Translations under genes and position numbers: made by a program
Notes under the pieces: model-generated
Seen by the model: only the letters and a program-made list of their open reading frames with translations
Told to the model about the DNA's origin: nothing
The model's database searches: none
DNA from: UBA7672 sp965279205
GTDB lineage: Bacteria; Pseudomonadota; Alphaproteobacteria; Caulobacterales; Hyphomonadaceae
Assembly (NCBI GenBank): GCA_965279205.1
Contig: OZ257144.1
Location: 3,472,001-3,536,000, forward strand
Direction: 5' to 3'
DNA length: 64,000 nucleotides
Shown here: piece after piece, positions 1-6,844 of the stretch
How the letters are laid out: each line of letters starts with the position of its first letter
How positions within the stretch are numbered: position 1 is the stretch's first letter

Positions 1-139
1 GCTCGGCCGCGCACTTCCCCGCCGCCTCGTCATTCCCTGCATAATTGGCGGCGACCCTGAAGCCGTCCTTGACCAGCCTCTCCGTGATCGCCCGGCCGAT
101 GCCGCGCGTTCCCCCGGTAACAAGCGCGACCTTCGCCAT
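1..139 (-). CDS. phaB: Acetoacetyl-CoA reductase, N-terminal fragment
   Basis: The first 46 residues of an SDR-family NADPH-dependent acetoacetyl-CoA reductase, the second step of polyhydroxybutyrate synthesis; the rest lies beyond the left edge. The visible N terminus has the glycine-rich cofactor loop TGGTRGIGRAI right after the first beta strand (MAKVALV), followed by VAANYAGNDEAA, which is typical of PhaB. FabG-type reductases share the fold. The PhaB call rests on the NYAGN segment and on the divergent neighbour phaR, which controls PHB metabolism. Confidence 0.85.
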   Translation of the reverse strand, partial: MAKVALVTGGTRGIGRAITERLVKDGFRVAANYAGNDEAAGKCAAE

Positions 140-198
140 TGCGTTCTCCCTGCCGCCTCACGAGACGGTGATCACTATAGCCAACTTCCGGGCGAATG

Positions 199-215
199 CT
201 CGCTCGATGAGCGAG
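199..215. promoter_or_regulatory. Perfect 7-3-7 inverted repeat between phaB and phaR
   Basis: CTCGCTC-gat-GAGCGAG is a perfect inverted repeat in the 242-base region separating the divergent phaB and phaR genes. It is either an operator or a short hairpin. No T tract follows, so it is not an obvious terminator. Confidence 0.35.
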
Positions 216-228
216 GCGCTCAAGAAAA

Positions 229-248
229 TTGCTGCGCTTTTGCTGCAC
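229..248 (+). promoter_or_regulatory. TGC-rich direct repeat, possible PhaR binding site
   Basis: TTGCTGCGC and TTGCTGCAC are direct repeats 11 bases apart, about one helical turn, in the phaB-phaR intergenic region. PhaR proteins of other proteobacteria bind TGC-rich sequences near phasin and phaR promoters, so autoregulation here is plausible. It is inferred from position and motif only. Confidence 0.35.
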
Positions 249-381
249 CCGCCGAATGAGTGTGCAGGTGCGTAAAACTCGTGCTACAAGGCAGGCTGAA
301 CGCAATTTAATGCGGTCGCAGCCAGAGCCGTCGCGGGGGAAGCGAGGACGGCGGTGCAGCGGCCCAACGGGGAGCAGGTCT

Positions 382-1017
382 TTGTCGCAATCGAACGGCC
401 ACGACGAAAAGATTGTCATCAAGAAGTATGCGAACCGGCGGCTCTACGACACGTCAGCCAGCGCTTACGTCACCCTGGAGCATCTCTCGGAGCTGACGCG
501 CCAGGGCAAGGAATTCACGGTCCAGGACGCCAAGACGGGCGAGGACCTCACCCGCGCCGTGCTCGCCCAGATCATCTTCGAGCAGGAGAACAAGAAGGAC
601 GGCGTCCTCCCGGTCTCCTTCCTTCGCCAGCTGATCCAGTTCTACGGCGACAACTTCCAGACCATGCTGCCGGCCTATCTCGAACTGTCGATGAAAACGT
701 TCAACCAGCAGCAGGACAAGTGGCGCGACTACATGCAGACCGCGCTGGGCTCGGAAGAGCGCGCCAAAGCGTTCGACGAACAGGTCCGCAAGAACATGGC
801 GATGTTCGAGGACACGATGAAGTTCTTCGCGCCCTTCGTACCGACAGGTCCGAAAGCCGACGAACCCATCCCCGGCGCGGCGCCAAAACCCTTCACGCCG
901 CCTACCGGCGTCGACGCTATCCGCGCCCTCCAGCAGCAGATGCTCGACATGCAGAAGCAGCTCGCCCAGATCGCCACCGGCGCCTACACGCCCTCGGAAA
1001 AGCCCAAGGACAGCTAG
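382..1017 (+). CDS. phaR: Polyhydroxyalkanoate synthesis repressor PhaR
   Basis: DNA-binding repressor that senses PHB polymer and controls phasin and PHB genes. The N-terminal PHB_acc_N domain is unmistakable: KIVIKKYANRRLYDT near residue 10, then YVTLEHLSELTRQGKEF. A second helical domain (VLAQIIFEQENK, LPAYLELSMKTF) follows, with a Pro-rich linker and a Gln/Met-rich C-terminal helix. I chose the TTG start because GGGGAG lies 7 bases upstream and the family begins about 10 residues before KIVIKKYANRR; the frame also stays open upstream to an ATG at 229. The product is 211 residues, within the usual range. It is divergent from phaB. Confidence 0.92.
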   Translation: MSQSNGHDEKIVIKKYANRRLYDTSASAYVTLEHLSELTRQGKEFTVQDAKTGEDLTRAVLAQIIFEQENKKDGVLPVSFLRQLIQFYGDNFQTMLPAYLELSMKTFNQQQDKWRDYMQTALGSEERAKAFDEQVRKNMAMFEDTMKFFAPFVPTGPKADEPIPGAAPKPFTPPTGVDAIRALQQQMLDMQKQLAQIATGAYTPSEKPKDS

Positions 1018-1085
1018 GCTTCCTTCGGGCCGTTAACGCTAACAGCCGTCAACCTCGCATGGCCCCCTGCTTGCAGCAGAAGGTC

Positions 1086-1367
1086 ATGCGCGTCGAACCT
1101 GCCCCCCGCGTGTTCCGTAATGAAGACCGCCGCAAGCGGTCCTCGGCACACCATGGTCCATTTCAGGATCGTCGCGGCCAGCCACAGCCCGACCGCCGTG
1201 CTCGCCACACCGGCCATACCGTCCATGTCTGGTTCCAGCCGGCCTTCGGCGCCCACATCCTCGGCCAGATCGTTCCGGAAACGGTCGTGCCGGCCCGCGC
1301 CCAGCGCGCCTACAGCCAGCCCGAAACGCGCACGCCCCTGCGCCCGAGCCTCATCGAGTCGGCCTGA
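1086..1367 (+). CDS. Small conserved-looking protein, unknown function
   Basis: A 93-residue reading frame with strongly GC-biased third codon positions over its second half. It has no signal peptide or membrane segment. The C-terminal half, with FGAHILGQIVPE followed by RAYSQPETRTP, resembles short uncharacterised proteins I associate with Caulobacterales; I cannot name a domain. An ATG at 1059 in the same frame is an alternative start. It sits between phaR and a convergent gene whose stop is 10 bases away. An overlapping antisense frame was judged less likely because its composition is less protein-like. Confidence 0.5.
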   Translation: MRVEPAPRVFRNEDRRKRSSAHHGPFQDRRGQPQPDRRARHTGHTVHVWFQPAFGAHILGQIVPETVVPARAQRAYSQPETRTPLRPSLIESA

Positions 1368-1376
1368 ACCGGCGAG

Positions 1377-1760
1377 CTAGCGCTTGTCGAGCTTGGCGAT
1401 CACCAGTTCGAGCATCCGCTCAAGCCGGTCGATGCGTTCGTGGATGCCGGCGATTACCTCGCGCGTCACCACGAATTCAGGCTGTCCCATCGGCGAGGAG
1501 GACCGCATGCTCGATCGGCTCGGCGCCGCCGACATCGCACCGGGATCTGCAGCGCCCGACCGCGTCGCGACTTCACGGGCATCGACTGAAAGCACGCGCG
1601 CGATCGCATGCACTTCCGGCCCTTCGAGTTCGCGCTGGTCGCGGAACACCATCTCGACTTCGTCGATGGTCATGCCCGCCGCCTGCGCCATGGCTGCGCG
1701 GGTGAGGCCAGCCGCCTTCAGCCGGTCATCGAACCAGTCGTGGTCGAAGAAGATTCCCAT
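1377..1760 (-). CDS. Helix-turn-helix (XRE-like) protein
   Basis: A 127-residue protein with an N-terminal helix-turn-helix-like segment: LKAAGLTRAAMAQAAGMTIDEVEMVF, then a VHAIARVLSVDAREVATRSG helix pair similar to lambda-repressor-type domains. A flexible Ser/Pro/Ala linker follows, and the C terminus is a coiled-coil-like helix (IAGIHERIDRLERMLELVIAKLDK) that could mediate oligomerisation. GAGG lies at good spacing before the start. No target can be deduced. It is convergent with the small gene before it and is followed downstream of its own start by a membrane protein gene on the same strand. Confidence 0.75.
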   Translation of the reverse strand: MGIFFDHDWFDDRLKAAGLTRAAMAQAAGMTIDEVEMVFRDQRELEGPEVHAIARVLSVDAREVATRSGAADPGAMSAAPSRSSMRSSSPMGQPEFVVTREVIAGIHERIDRLERMLELVIAKLDKR

Positions 1761-1829
1761 AGGCTCACCTCACCCTGATCCGGGAACGATGCGAAGGTCG
1801 CCAGCCCGGTCAGCAGGTCGCAGGGCGAC

Positions 1830-2288
1830 TCAGTGGCCGCCCCCGCCGTCGCCCACGGTGAAGTCGCGCCGCGCCGAGATGATCGTCACCACCACACCGG
1901 CCAGCACGTCGAGCAGGCACATCAGGGTGAGGATGAAGAACACCGAGGTCGAGAAGTTCGGCAGGAGCAGGAACTCGATGAGGCAGACGATGAACACGAT
2001 CATCGACACGGCGTGGTTGGCGATGGTCGAGGAACCCGTCGAGGTCGACTTCAGGATCTCCACGAAGAAGAAGCCCATCGACAGGATGACCAGAATGTCG
2101 CCGGACGAAATCGGCCAACCGGCGCCTGACACCATCGGCAGGATGGTCAGCGGCGATTGAAGCTGGGCCGACATGTTGACTAGCAGGCCGGTCGTCGCGT
2201 CCGTGTGCTCACCGAAGGTAAAGCCCATCAGATTGTAGATGATGACCGGAATGGCCAGCAGCGGGAAAATCCCGAAGATCGCTCGCAT
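1830..2288 (-). CDS. Multi-pass inner-membrane protein, unknown function
   Basis: A 152-residue protein with about four hydrophobic segments: MRAIFGIFPLLAIPVIIYNLMG at the N terminus, ILVILSMGFFFVEIL in the middle, then AVSMIVFIVCLIEFLLLP and FFILTLMCLLDVLAGVVVTI. It ends in a Gly-rich tail and a final His. The start is set by AGGGGAA 9 bases upstream. An ATG 99 bases further out would add an arginine-rich stretch unlike a membrane protein N terminus. I recognise no family. It lies just downstream of a glycosyltransferase on the same strand. Confidence 0.75.
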   Translation of the reverse strand: MRAIFGIFPLLAIPVIIYNLMGFTFGEHTDATTGLLVNMSAQLQSPLTILPMVSGAGWPISSGDILVILSMGFFFVEILKSTSTGSSTIANHAVSMIVFIVCLIEFLLLPNFSTSVFFILTLMCLLDVLAGVVVTIISARRDFTVGDGGGGH

Positions 2289-2438
2289 TGGTGAGGTTCC
2301 CCTGTTTGGCCCGCCCGTCCCGCCGCGCCGTTTTGCGCGTTTCTCCAAGGCTTCGACTCTCAGACCGGTACCCAAAATCTCGAACAATTGAAAGCCCTCC
2401 GCCCCGCCCGGCTGCTGACCGGTTTCGTACTCAAAGGC

Positions 2439-3212
2439 CTAGATTTCGTCGGTTCCCCCGGGGGATTTGCGCCGTTTGCGCAGCCACATGACGCCTCGAA
2501 GGTCTGACCACGCATCCGCCAGCCGGCCGAAATTGGTGTAGTTCGAGCGCCCATGCTGGCGCGCCCTGTGACCGATGTTGCGGCTCTCGACCTGGAATCC
2601 TTCGGCGATCATCAGCGCCGGCAGGTAGCGATGCATGTGGTCGAAATAGGGAAGCTGCAGGTAGGCGTCGCGCCGAAAGGCGCGCATCCCGCAACCTGAA
2701 TCCTCGTTCTTGTCCTTCAGGATCCCGGCGCGCACACGGTTGGCGAGCCGGGAACCGAATCGCTTCCAGCCGCTGTCGGAACGCTTCTCCCGCCGTCCCT
2801 GCACCAGCCCAAGGTCGCCCGGCGCATCTGCCCGGTTGAGCTGGCTGAGCAGGCCTGCGATGTCCTTCGGATCGTTCTGCCCATCGCCATCCAGCGTGAC
2901 GACGGTGTTGGACCTCGCCGCTGCAACACCTGTACGCACCGCACGGCTCTGTCCGGCATTCTTGCGGTGGCCGATGACGCGCAGCTGCGGGATCTTGTCC
3001 TTCAGCGCAAACAGACGCGCGCGCGTGTCATCCAGCGAGCAATCGTCCACAAAGATGATCTCATAGGCGCGGCCCGAGAGCGCCTCGGCGATCTCGCGCG
3101 CAAGCGCCTCGACATTGTCCGCTTCGTTGCGGACCGGCGAGACCACGCTGAATTCGGGGCGTCCCTCGATCGCGTTGGTCATCATTCTGTCCGTCTGCAC
3201 CCTGGCATCCAT
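2439..3212 (-). CDS. Glycosyltransferase family 2 (DPM1/polyprenyl-phosphate sugar transferase-like)
   Basis: Soluble GT-A fold transferase, probably moving a sugar from a nucleotide donor to a polyprenyl phosphate carrier at the inner face of the membrane. Motifs in order: FSVVSPVRNEADNV (residues 21-34), EIIFVDDCSLDDT, NAGQSRAVRTG, the metal-binding VTLDGDGQNDP, and the acceptor-side GCGMRAFRRD. At 257 residues it lacks the C-terminal membrane helices of longer DPM1 relatives. It is divergent from an ArnT/PMT-like gene. The usual logic is that this enzyme makes the lipid-linked donor that the ArnT-like protein uses; that pairing is inferred. Confidence 0.88.
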   Translation of the reverse strand: MDARVQTDRMMTNAIEGRPEFSVVSPVRNEADNVEALAREIAEALSGRAYEIIFVDDCSLDDTRARLFALKDKIPQLRVIGHRKNAGQSRAVRTGVAAARSNTVVTLDGDGQNDPKDIAGLLSQLNRADAPGDLGLVQGRREKRSDSGWKRFGSRLANRVRAGILKDKNEDSGCGMRAFRRDAYLQLPYFDHMHRYLPALMIAEGFQVESRNIGHRARQHGRSNYTNFGRLADAWSDLRGVMWLRKRRKSPGGTDEI

Positions 3213-3306
3213 GACATGTCCTATAGCCGCCCCCGGACAAGGTTGCGAGGGGCGGGCATGTAACCCGAGATAACCGTTGGGAGAGGCTTCCCGCCCCGAT
3301 CACGGT

Positions 3307-3330
3307 CGGTTTGGCCGACCGGCCAAACCG
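3307..3330. promoter_or_regulatory. Perfect 10-4-10 inverted repeat between divergent glycosyltransferase genes
   Basis: CGGTTTGGCC-gacc-GGCCAAACCG lies midway between the start of the GT2 gene and the probable start of the ArnT-like gene. The symmetry and the position upstream of both genes suit a shared operator. A hairpin within one of the 5' leaders is the alternative. Confidence 0.4.
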
Positions 3331-3521
3331 TGAATCATGATCGACACAGGGAAAGCGGGCGCGATTCACGCCTCGCGGGCACACCCACGAGGCGATCGCG
3401 CCCGGCGCGAAACAAACCCGGCGACGGCGCCGCCCGGAGTGGCTATGGTCCCGGCAATTCCGGCCCGGAACCTTTCGAATCGGCCGGCGGCTGGCTGGTT
3501 TTATCTGGGGTTTTTCCAAGC

Positions 3522-5471
3522 GTGTTGGCCTCGTTCGACCGGTTCATCGAAAGCCGCCTGGCATATGCGGCACTGGCCGCGCTGGTATTCCTGCTCGCCC
3601 TGCCGGGGCTCTTTGCCCTGCCTGTCCTCGACCGCGATGAGGGCCGCTTCACCGAAGCTTCGTCCGAGATGATGGAGACCGGCGATTTCGTCGTGATCCG
3701 CTATCACAACGACCTGCGGAACAAGAAGCCGGTAGCCATCCACTGGTTCCAGTCGGCCGCCGTCTCGGTCACGTCTGGCCCCGCTGCACGCGAGATCGCC
3801 GAATACCGCCTGCCCTCGATGCTGGGCGCCATTCTCGCGGCGATGGCAACGTTGTGGACAGGTTCCGCACTCTTCACCCGCCGCGCGGCCTTTATCGGCG
3901 CGCTGGTCGTCGGCACCTGTCTCCTGCTGACCACCGAGGCCAACATTGCAAAGACCGATGCAGCCCAGTGCGGCATCCTCGTGCTCGGCATGGGAGCGCT
4001 GGCGCATCTGAGACTGGGCAATCTGACGTCCCGCAAAGAAAAGCAGATGGGCGTGCTGTTCTGGGTGTGCCTCGCCCTCGGCGTCCTGCTGAAGGGACCG
4101 ATCGCGCCGCTCGTTGCCTTCTCGTGCATTGCTGCGCTGTTCCTGTGGGAGCGCAAATACGACTGGGCGAAGCCGCTGCTCTACTGGGTCGGCCTCAGCC
4201 TGTTCTGCATCATGACCATTCCCTGGTATGTCGCCGTGCAGATCGTCACGCAGGGCGAGTTCCTGTTCGAGGCAGCGACAGTCGATCTCGGCCAGAAGCT
4301 GGTCGCGGCCGCAGAAGGCCATGATGGTCCGCCCGGACTCCACACCGCCGCCCTGCCGCTGCTGTTCTGGCCGGGCACGCTGCTGCTGATCCCCGGTATC
4401 TGGCTCGCGATCTCGAAGCTCACGCCGATGCGGCGCAATGGCGTTGATGCGCCGAAGTCGGTCCGCGCGGATACGGCGCTTGCTTGGGAGGAACGCGAAG
4501 CTGGCGCCTGGCGCTTTCTCGCTTGCTGGGTGGTGCCGTCGTGGATCGTGTTCGAAGTCGCGCCGACCAAGCTCGTCCACTACACGCTGCCGATGTATCC
4601 GGCGCTGGCCCTGATGGCTGGCGCCGCCGCCGACCGCTGGTTCTCGACCAATGAGTGGGACAAGGGCCGCTGGCTCTCGGTCGCGCTGTTCGGCGTGATC
4701 ACCCTGTTGCTGGCGCTTGCGCCGACACAGTGGATCCTCGGCGACATTCGCGCCGACGCGGCAAAGGATTTCGGACCAGAGCTTGCCGACCGTGTCGCCT
4801 GGGGCTGGCAACAAGCTTGGGATGCAACCGGCATTGGCCTCTGGCCAACCATCCTGATCCTGCTCGCTGCTGCTGGCACGATGTACGCGCTCGTGAAGAA
4901 GAGTCCGATGGGCCTGATCGCAGGCCTCGTCGCCTGCTCTGCCATCGGCGGCATCGGCTATCGCGCCGTGATCCTGCCCAACCAGGCCTGGATGCTTTCG
5001 ACCGGCGCCTCGCTCTCCGCACTGAAGGAAATCTGCGCGCTGCCGGAAGGCACGGCGCAGTGGAAGAAGTCCGGCTGCGAAGGCACGCCGGACAATTTCC
5101 GCCCACCGAAGATCATACGCGCGATCGCCTTCGCCGAGCCCAGCCTCGTCTTTTCGCTCGGCAACAAGATCACCCTGCCGCCGGAATCGAAGCCGATCAT
5201 TCCGCCGGTGTCCGAAGACAACCGTCCTGCCTGGCTGATCAATGTCGGCGAAAAAGACGGCCGCGAGGCGCTGGACGAACTGGTCAGAGCTGCCGCCGCG
5301 GCCGATCGCTGCATCCGCTTTGCCCGCCGCTACGCTTTCAACTATTCGAACGGCGATCCGTCGGTTCTCGTCGCTGCTGTCGTTGAACCCGCCGGCTGTC
5401 CTTCGTCAGGCCCGCCGCCGGACCTTCGCGACACAGAAGAAGACGAGCCGGTTCCGGAACTCGATCGGTAA
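3522..5471 (+). CDS. ArnT/PMT-like lipid-linked sugar transferase (GT39/GT83 type)
   Basis: Integral membrane glycosyltransferase that would move a sugar from a polyprenyl phosphate donor to an envelope acceptor on the periplasmic side. The first membrane helix (LAYAALAALVFLLALPGLFALP) is followed directly by the LDRDEGRF motif, the catalytic Asp-Glu of ArnT/PMT enzymes. About ten further hydrophobic segments follow, then a soluble C-terminal domain with several cysteines. I placed the start at a GTG just before the first helix; the frame stays open to an ATG at 3330, but that adds 64 Arg/Gly/Pro-rich residues atypical of the family. The acceptor (lipid A, O-antigen or protein) cannot be told. 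Its stop is 5 bases from that of the convergent GT2 gene. Confidence 0.85.
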   Translation: MLASFDRFIESRLAYAALAALVFLLALPGLFALPVLDRDEGRFTEASSEMMETGDFVVIRYHNDLRNKKPVAIHWFQSAAVSVTSGPAAREIAEYRLPSMLGAILAAMATLWTGSALFTRRAAFIGALVVGTCLLLTTEANIAKTDAAQCGILVLGMGALAHLRLGNLTSRKEKQMGVLFWVCLALGVLLKGPIAPLVAFSCIAALFLWERKYDWAKPLLYWVGLSLFCIMTIPWYVAVQIVTQGEFLFEAATVDLGQKLVAAAEGHDGPPGLHTAALPLLFWPGTLLLIPGIWLAISKLTPMRRNGVDAPKSVRADTALAWEEREAGAWRFLACWVVPSWIVFEVAPTKLVHYTLPMYPALALMAGAAADRWFSTNEWDKGRWLSVALFGVITLLLALAPTQWILGDIRADAAKDFGPELADRVAWGWQQAWDATGIGLWPTILILLAAAGTMYALVKKSPMGLIAGLVACSAIGGIGYRAVILPNQAWMLSTGASLSALKEICALPEGTAQWKKSGCEGTPDNFRPPKIIRAIAFAEPSLVFSLGNKITLPPESKPIIPPVSEDNRPAWLINVGEKDGREALDELVRAAAAADRCIRFARRYAFNYSNGDPSVLVAAVVEPAGCPSSGPPPDLRDTEEDEPVPELDR

Positions 5472-5476
5472 GCCGT

Positions 5477-6844
5477 TCAGCCGCGCAGCCGCGCCCGCAT
5501 CACCAACAGGAAGCCGATCACCGGCCCCAGCATGCGTGCGACCGCTTTCTCGCCCGGCGTCTCGGCGAACTTCCGGAAATATCGGTTGAGCCCGGCGCCC
5601 TTGTGCCGCTCCACGAACAGCGATGTCGCATCGCTGGTCGCGCCGTGGTGCAGCGCCGAGGCCAGCGGCGTGTAGATCACGGTACCGCCTTCCGCCTCTG
5701 CCCGTCTGCACAGGTCGAGATCTTCGACATGCAGGAAGTATCCATCGTCGAAACCTCCCAGCCGCCGGAAACCTGAAGCTGAAAAATACATCAGGGCGCC
5801 GCTGACCGCGTCCATTGGCACTGGGCCATCCGGCGCCGGTTCGTCATTTCGGTTGATGTTGACGAAGCCGGGATTGAGCGACTTCAGCCACTCCAGTCCC
5901 AGGAATGTCGCCGCCGCTGACCGCATGGTCAGCCGGCGGCGGCGCGCGCCCCGCTGTTCCTTGCCGTCCTCATCGTGAATCCGGCCGCCGACAACTGCGG
6001 GCTCCGCCGCCCCCGCCAGCGCCGTCTCCAGGGCCTCGACCGACCCTGGATTCAGCACCGCATCCGGATTGAGCACAAGCAGGCGCCCGCCCTGCGCTTT
6101 CGCTGCGCCAAGATTGACGCCAGCAGCGAAGCCGCGGTTCTCGCCGCCGCCTACGATCACAAGCTTGCCGGAACCGCCATAGGCGTCCTCGACCCGCTCG
6201 AGCATTTCGACAGGGTTTCCATTGTTGACCAGCACGATCTCGTCGACCGCCGGATCCGCCACCAGCGCGCCGATGCAATCGAGAAGAACCTCGCCCGTGC
6301 GATAGCTCACCACAACCGCGGAAACCTTTGGCGCGATGGCTGCTTCCGCCTTGGGCGTATCTTCCTCAGGCAGCTCTGCTGCGTATTCTTTCACGGCGTG
6401 AAGCAGTTCGCGCATGCGGGCTTCGACCAGCGACATCGCGTCGGCGGACTGCATCCGCGCTTCCCAGAAATCCCGCGCAAATCCCCTGGCCAGCTTTAGC
6501 AGCTCCGGAAGAGCGCCAGCCGCTTCGATCTCCTTCAGCACAGGATCGAGATTGTCGGCCAGCCGGCGCAGCTCGTCCTGGGTCTGGTCGCCAACCTTCA
6601 CCGCCCCGATGGCGCGCATCAAGTCAAGCGAGGTTGGTGCGCCGCCAAGGCTGGCCAGCAGCCTCTGCGTGATCCGGTCCCCGGCCTTGGTTGCAAGGCA
6701 CAGGTCGACGAGTTCGTCATGGCCGTCCTCTTCGAGGATCGCCTGGTCGGCCCACTGCTCGATGGCAGGAAGGTCGACCAGGCCAAGCCTCAGGCGCAGG
6801 CCCAACACCCGCGCGCGATTGGCGATGTGATCGCCAGCTGTCAC
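5477..6844 (-). CDS. Family 2 glycosyltransferase with N-terminal helical domain
   Basis: A 455-residue protein. Residues 1 to about 145 are a charged helical region with no motif I recognise. The rest is a rhamnosyltransferase-like GT2 domain: VSAVVVSYRTGEVLLDCIGAL, IVLVNNGNP, GGGENRGFAAGVNLGA, LLVLNPDAVLNPGS (DxD-like), and GGFDDGYFLHVEDLDLCRRA, which supplies the catalytic ED. It ends with a hydrophobic helix (GPVIGFLLVM). The GTG start overlaps the thrS stop (ATGTGA), giving a 4-base overlap and probable translational coupling. The frame is open further upstream inside thrS, but that part is a shadow. Likely envelope polysaccharide synthesis. Confidence 0.85.
   Translation of the reverse strand: MTAGDHIANRARVLGLRLRLGLVDLPAIEQWADQAILEEDGHDELVDLCLATKAGDRITQRLLASLGGAPTSLDLMRAIGAVKVGDQTQDELRRLADNLDPVLKEIEAAGALPELLKLARGFARDFWEARMQSADAMSLVEARMRELLHAVKEYAAELPEEDTPKAEAAIAPKVSAVVVSYRTGEVLLDCIGALVADPAVDEIVLVNNGNPVEMLERVEDAYGGSGKLVIVGGGENRGFAAGVNLGAAKAQGGRLLVLNPDAVLNPGSVEALETALAGAAEPAVVGGRIHDEDGKEQRGARRRRLTMRSAAATFLGLEWLKSLNPGFVNINRNDEPAPDGPVPMDAVSGALMYFSASGFRRLGGFDDGYFLHVEDLDLCRRAEAEGGTVIYTPLASALHHGATSDATSLFVERHKGAGLNRYFRKFAETPGEKAVARMLGPVIGFLLVMRARLRG

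Noticed and set aside
1014..1256. An 80-codon open frame on the minus strand opposite the small gene at 1086
   Set aside because: Its codon third positions lack the GC bias of real genes here, whereas the plus-strand frame has it.
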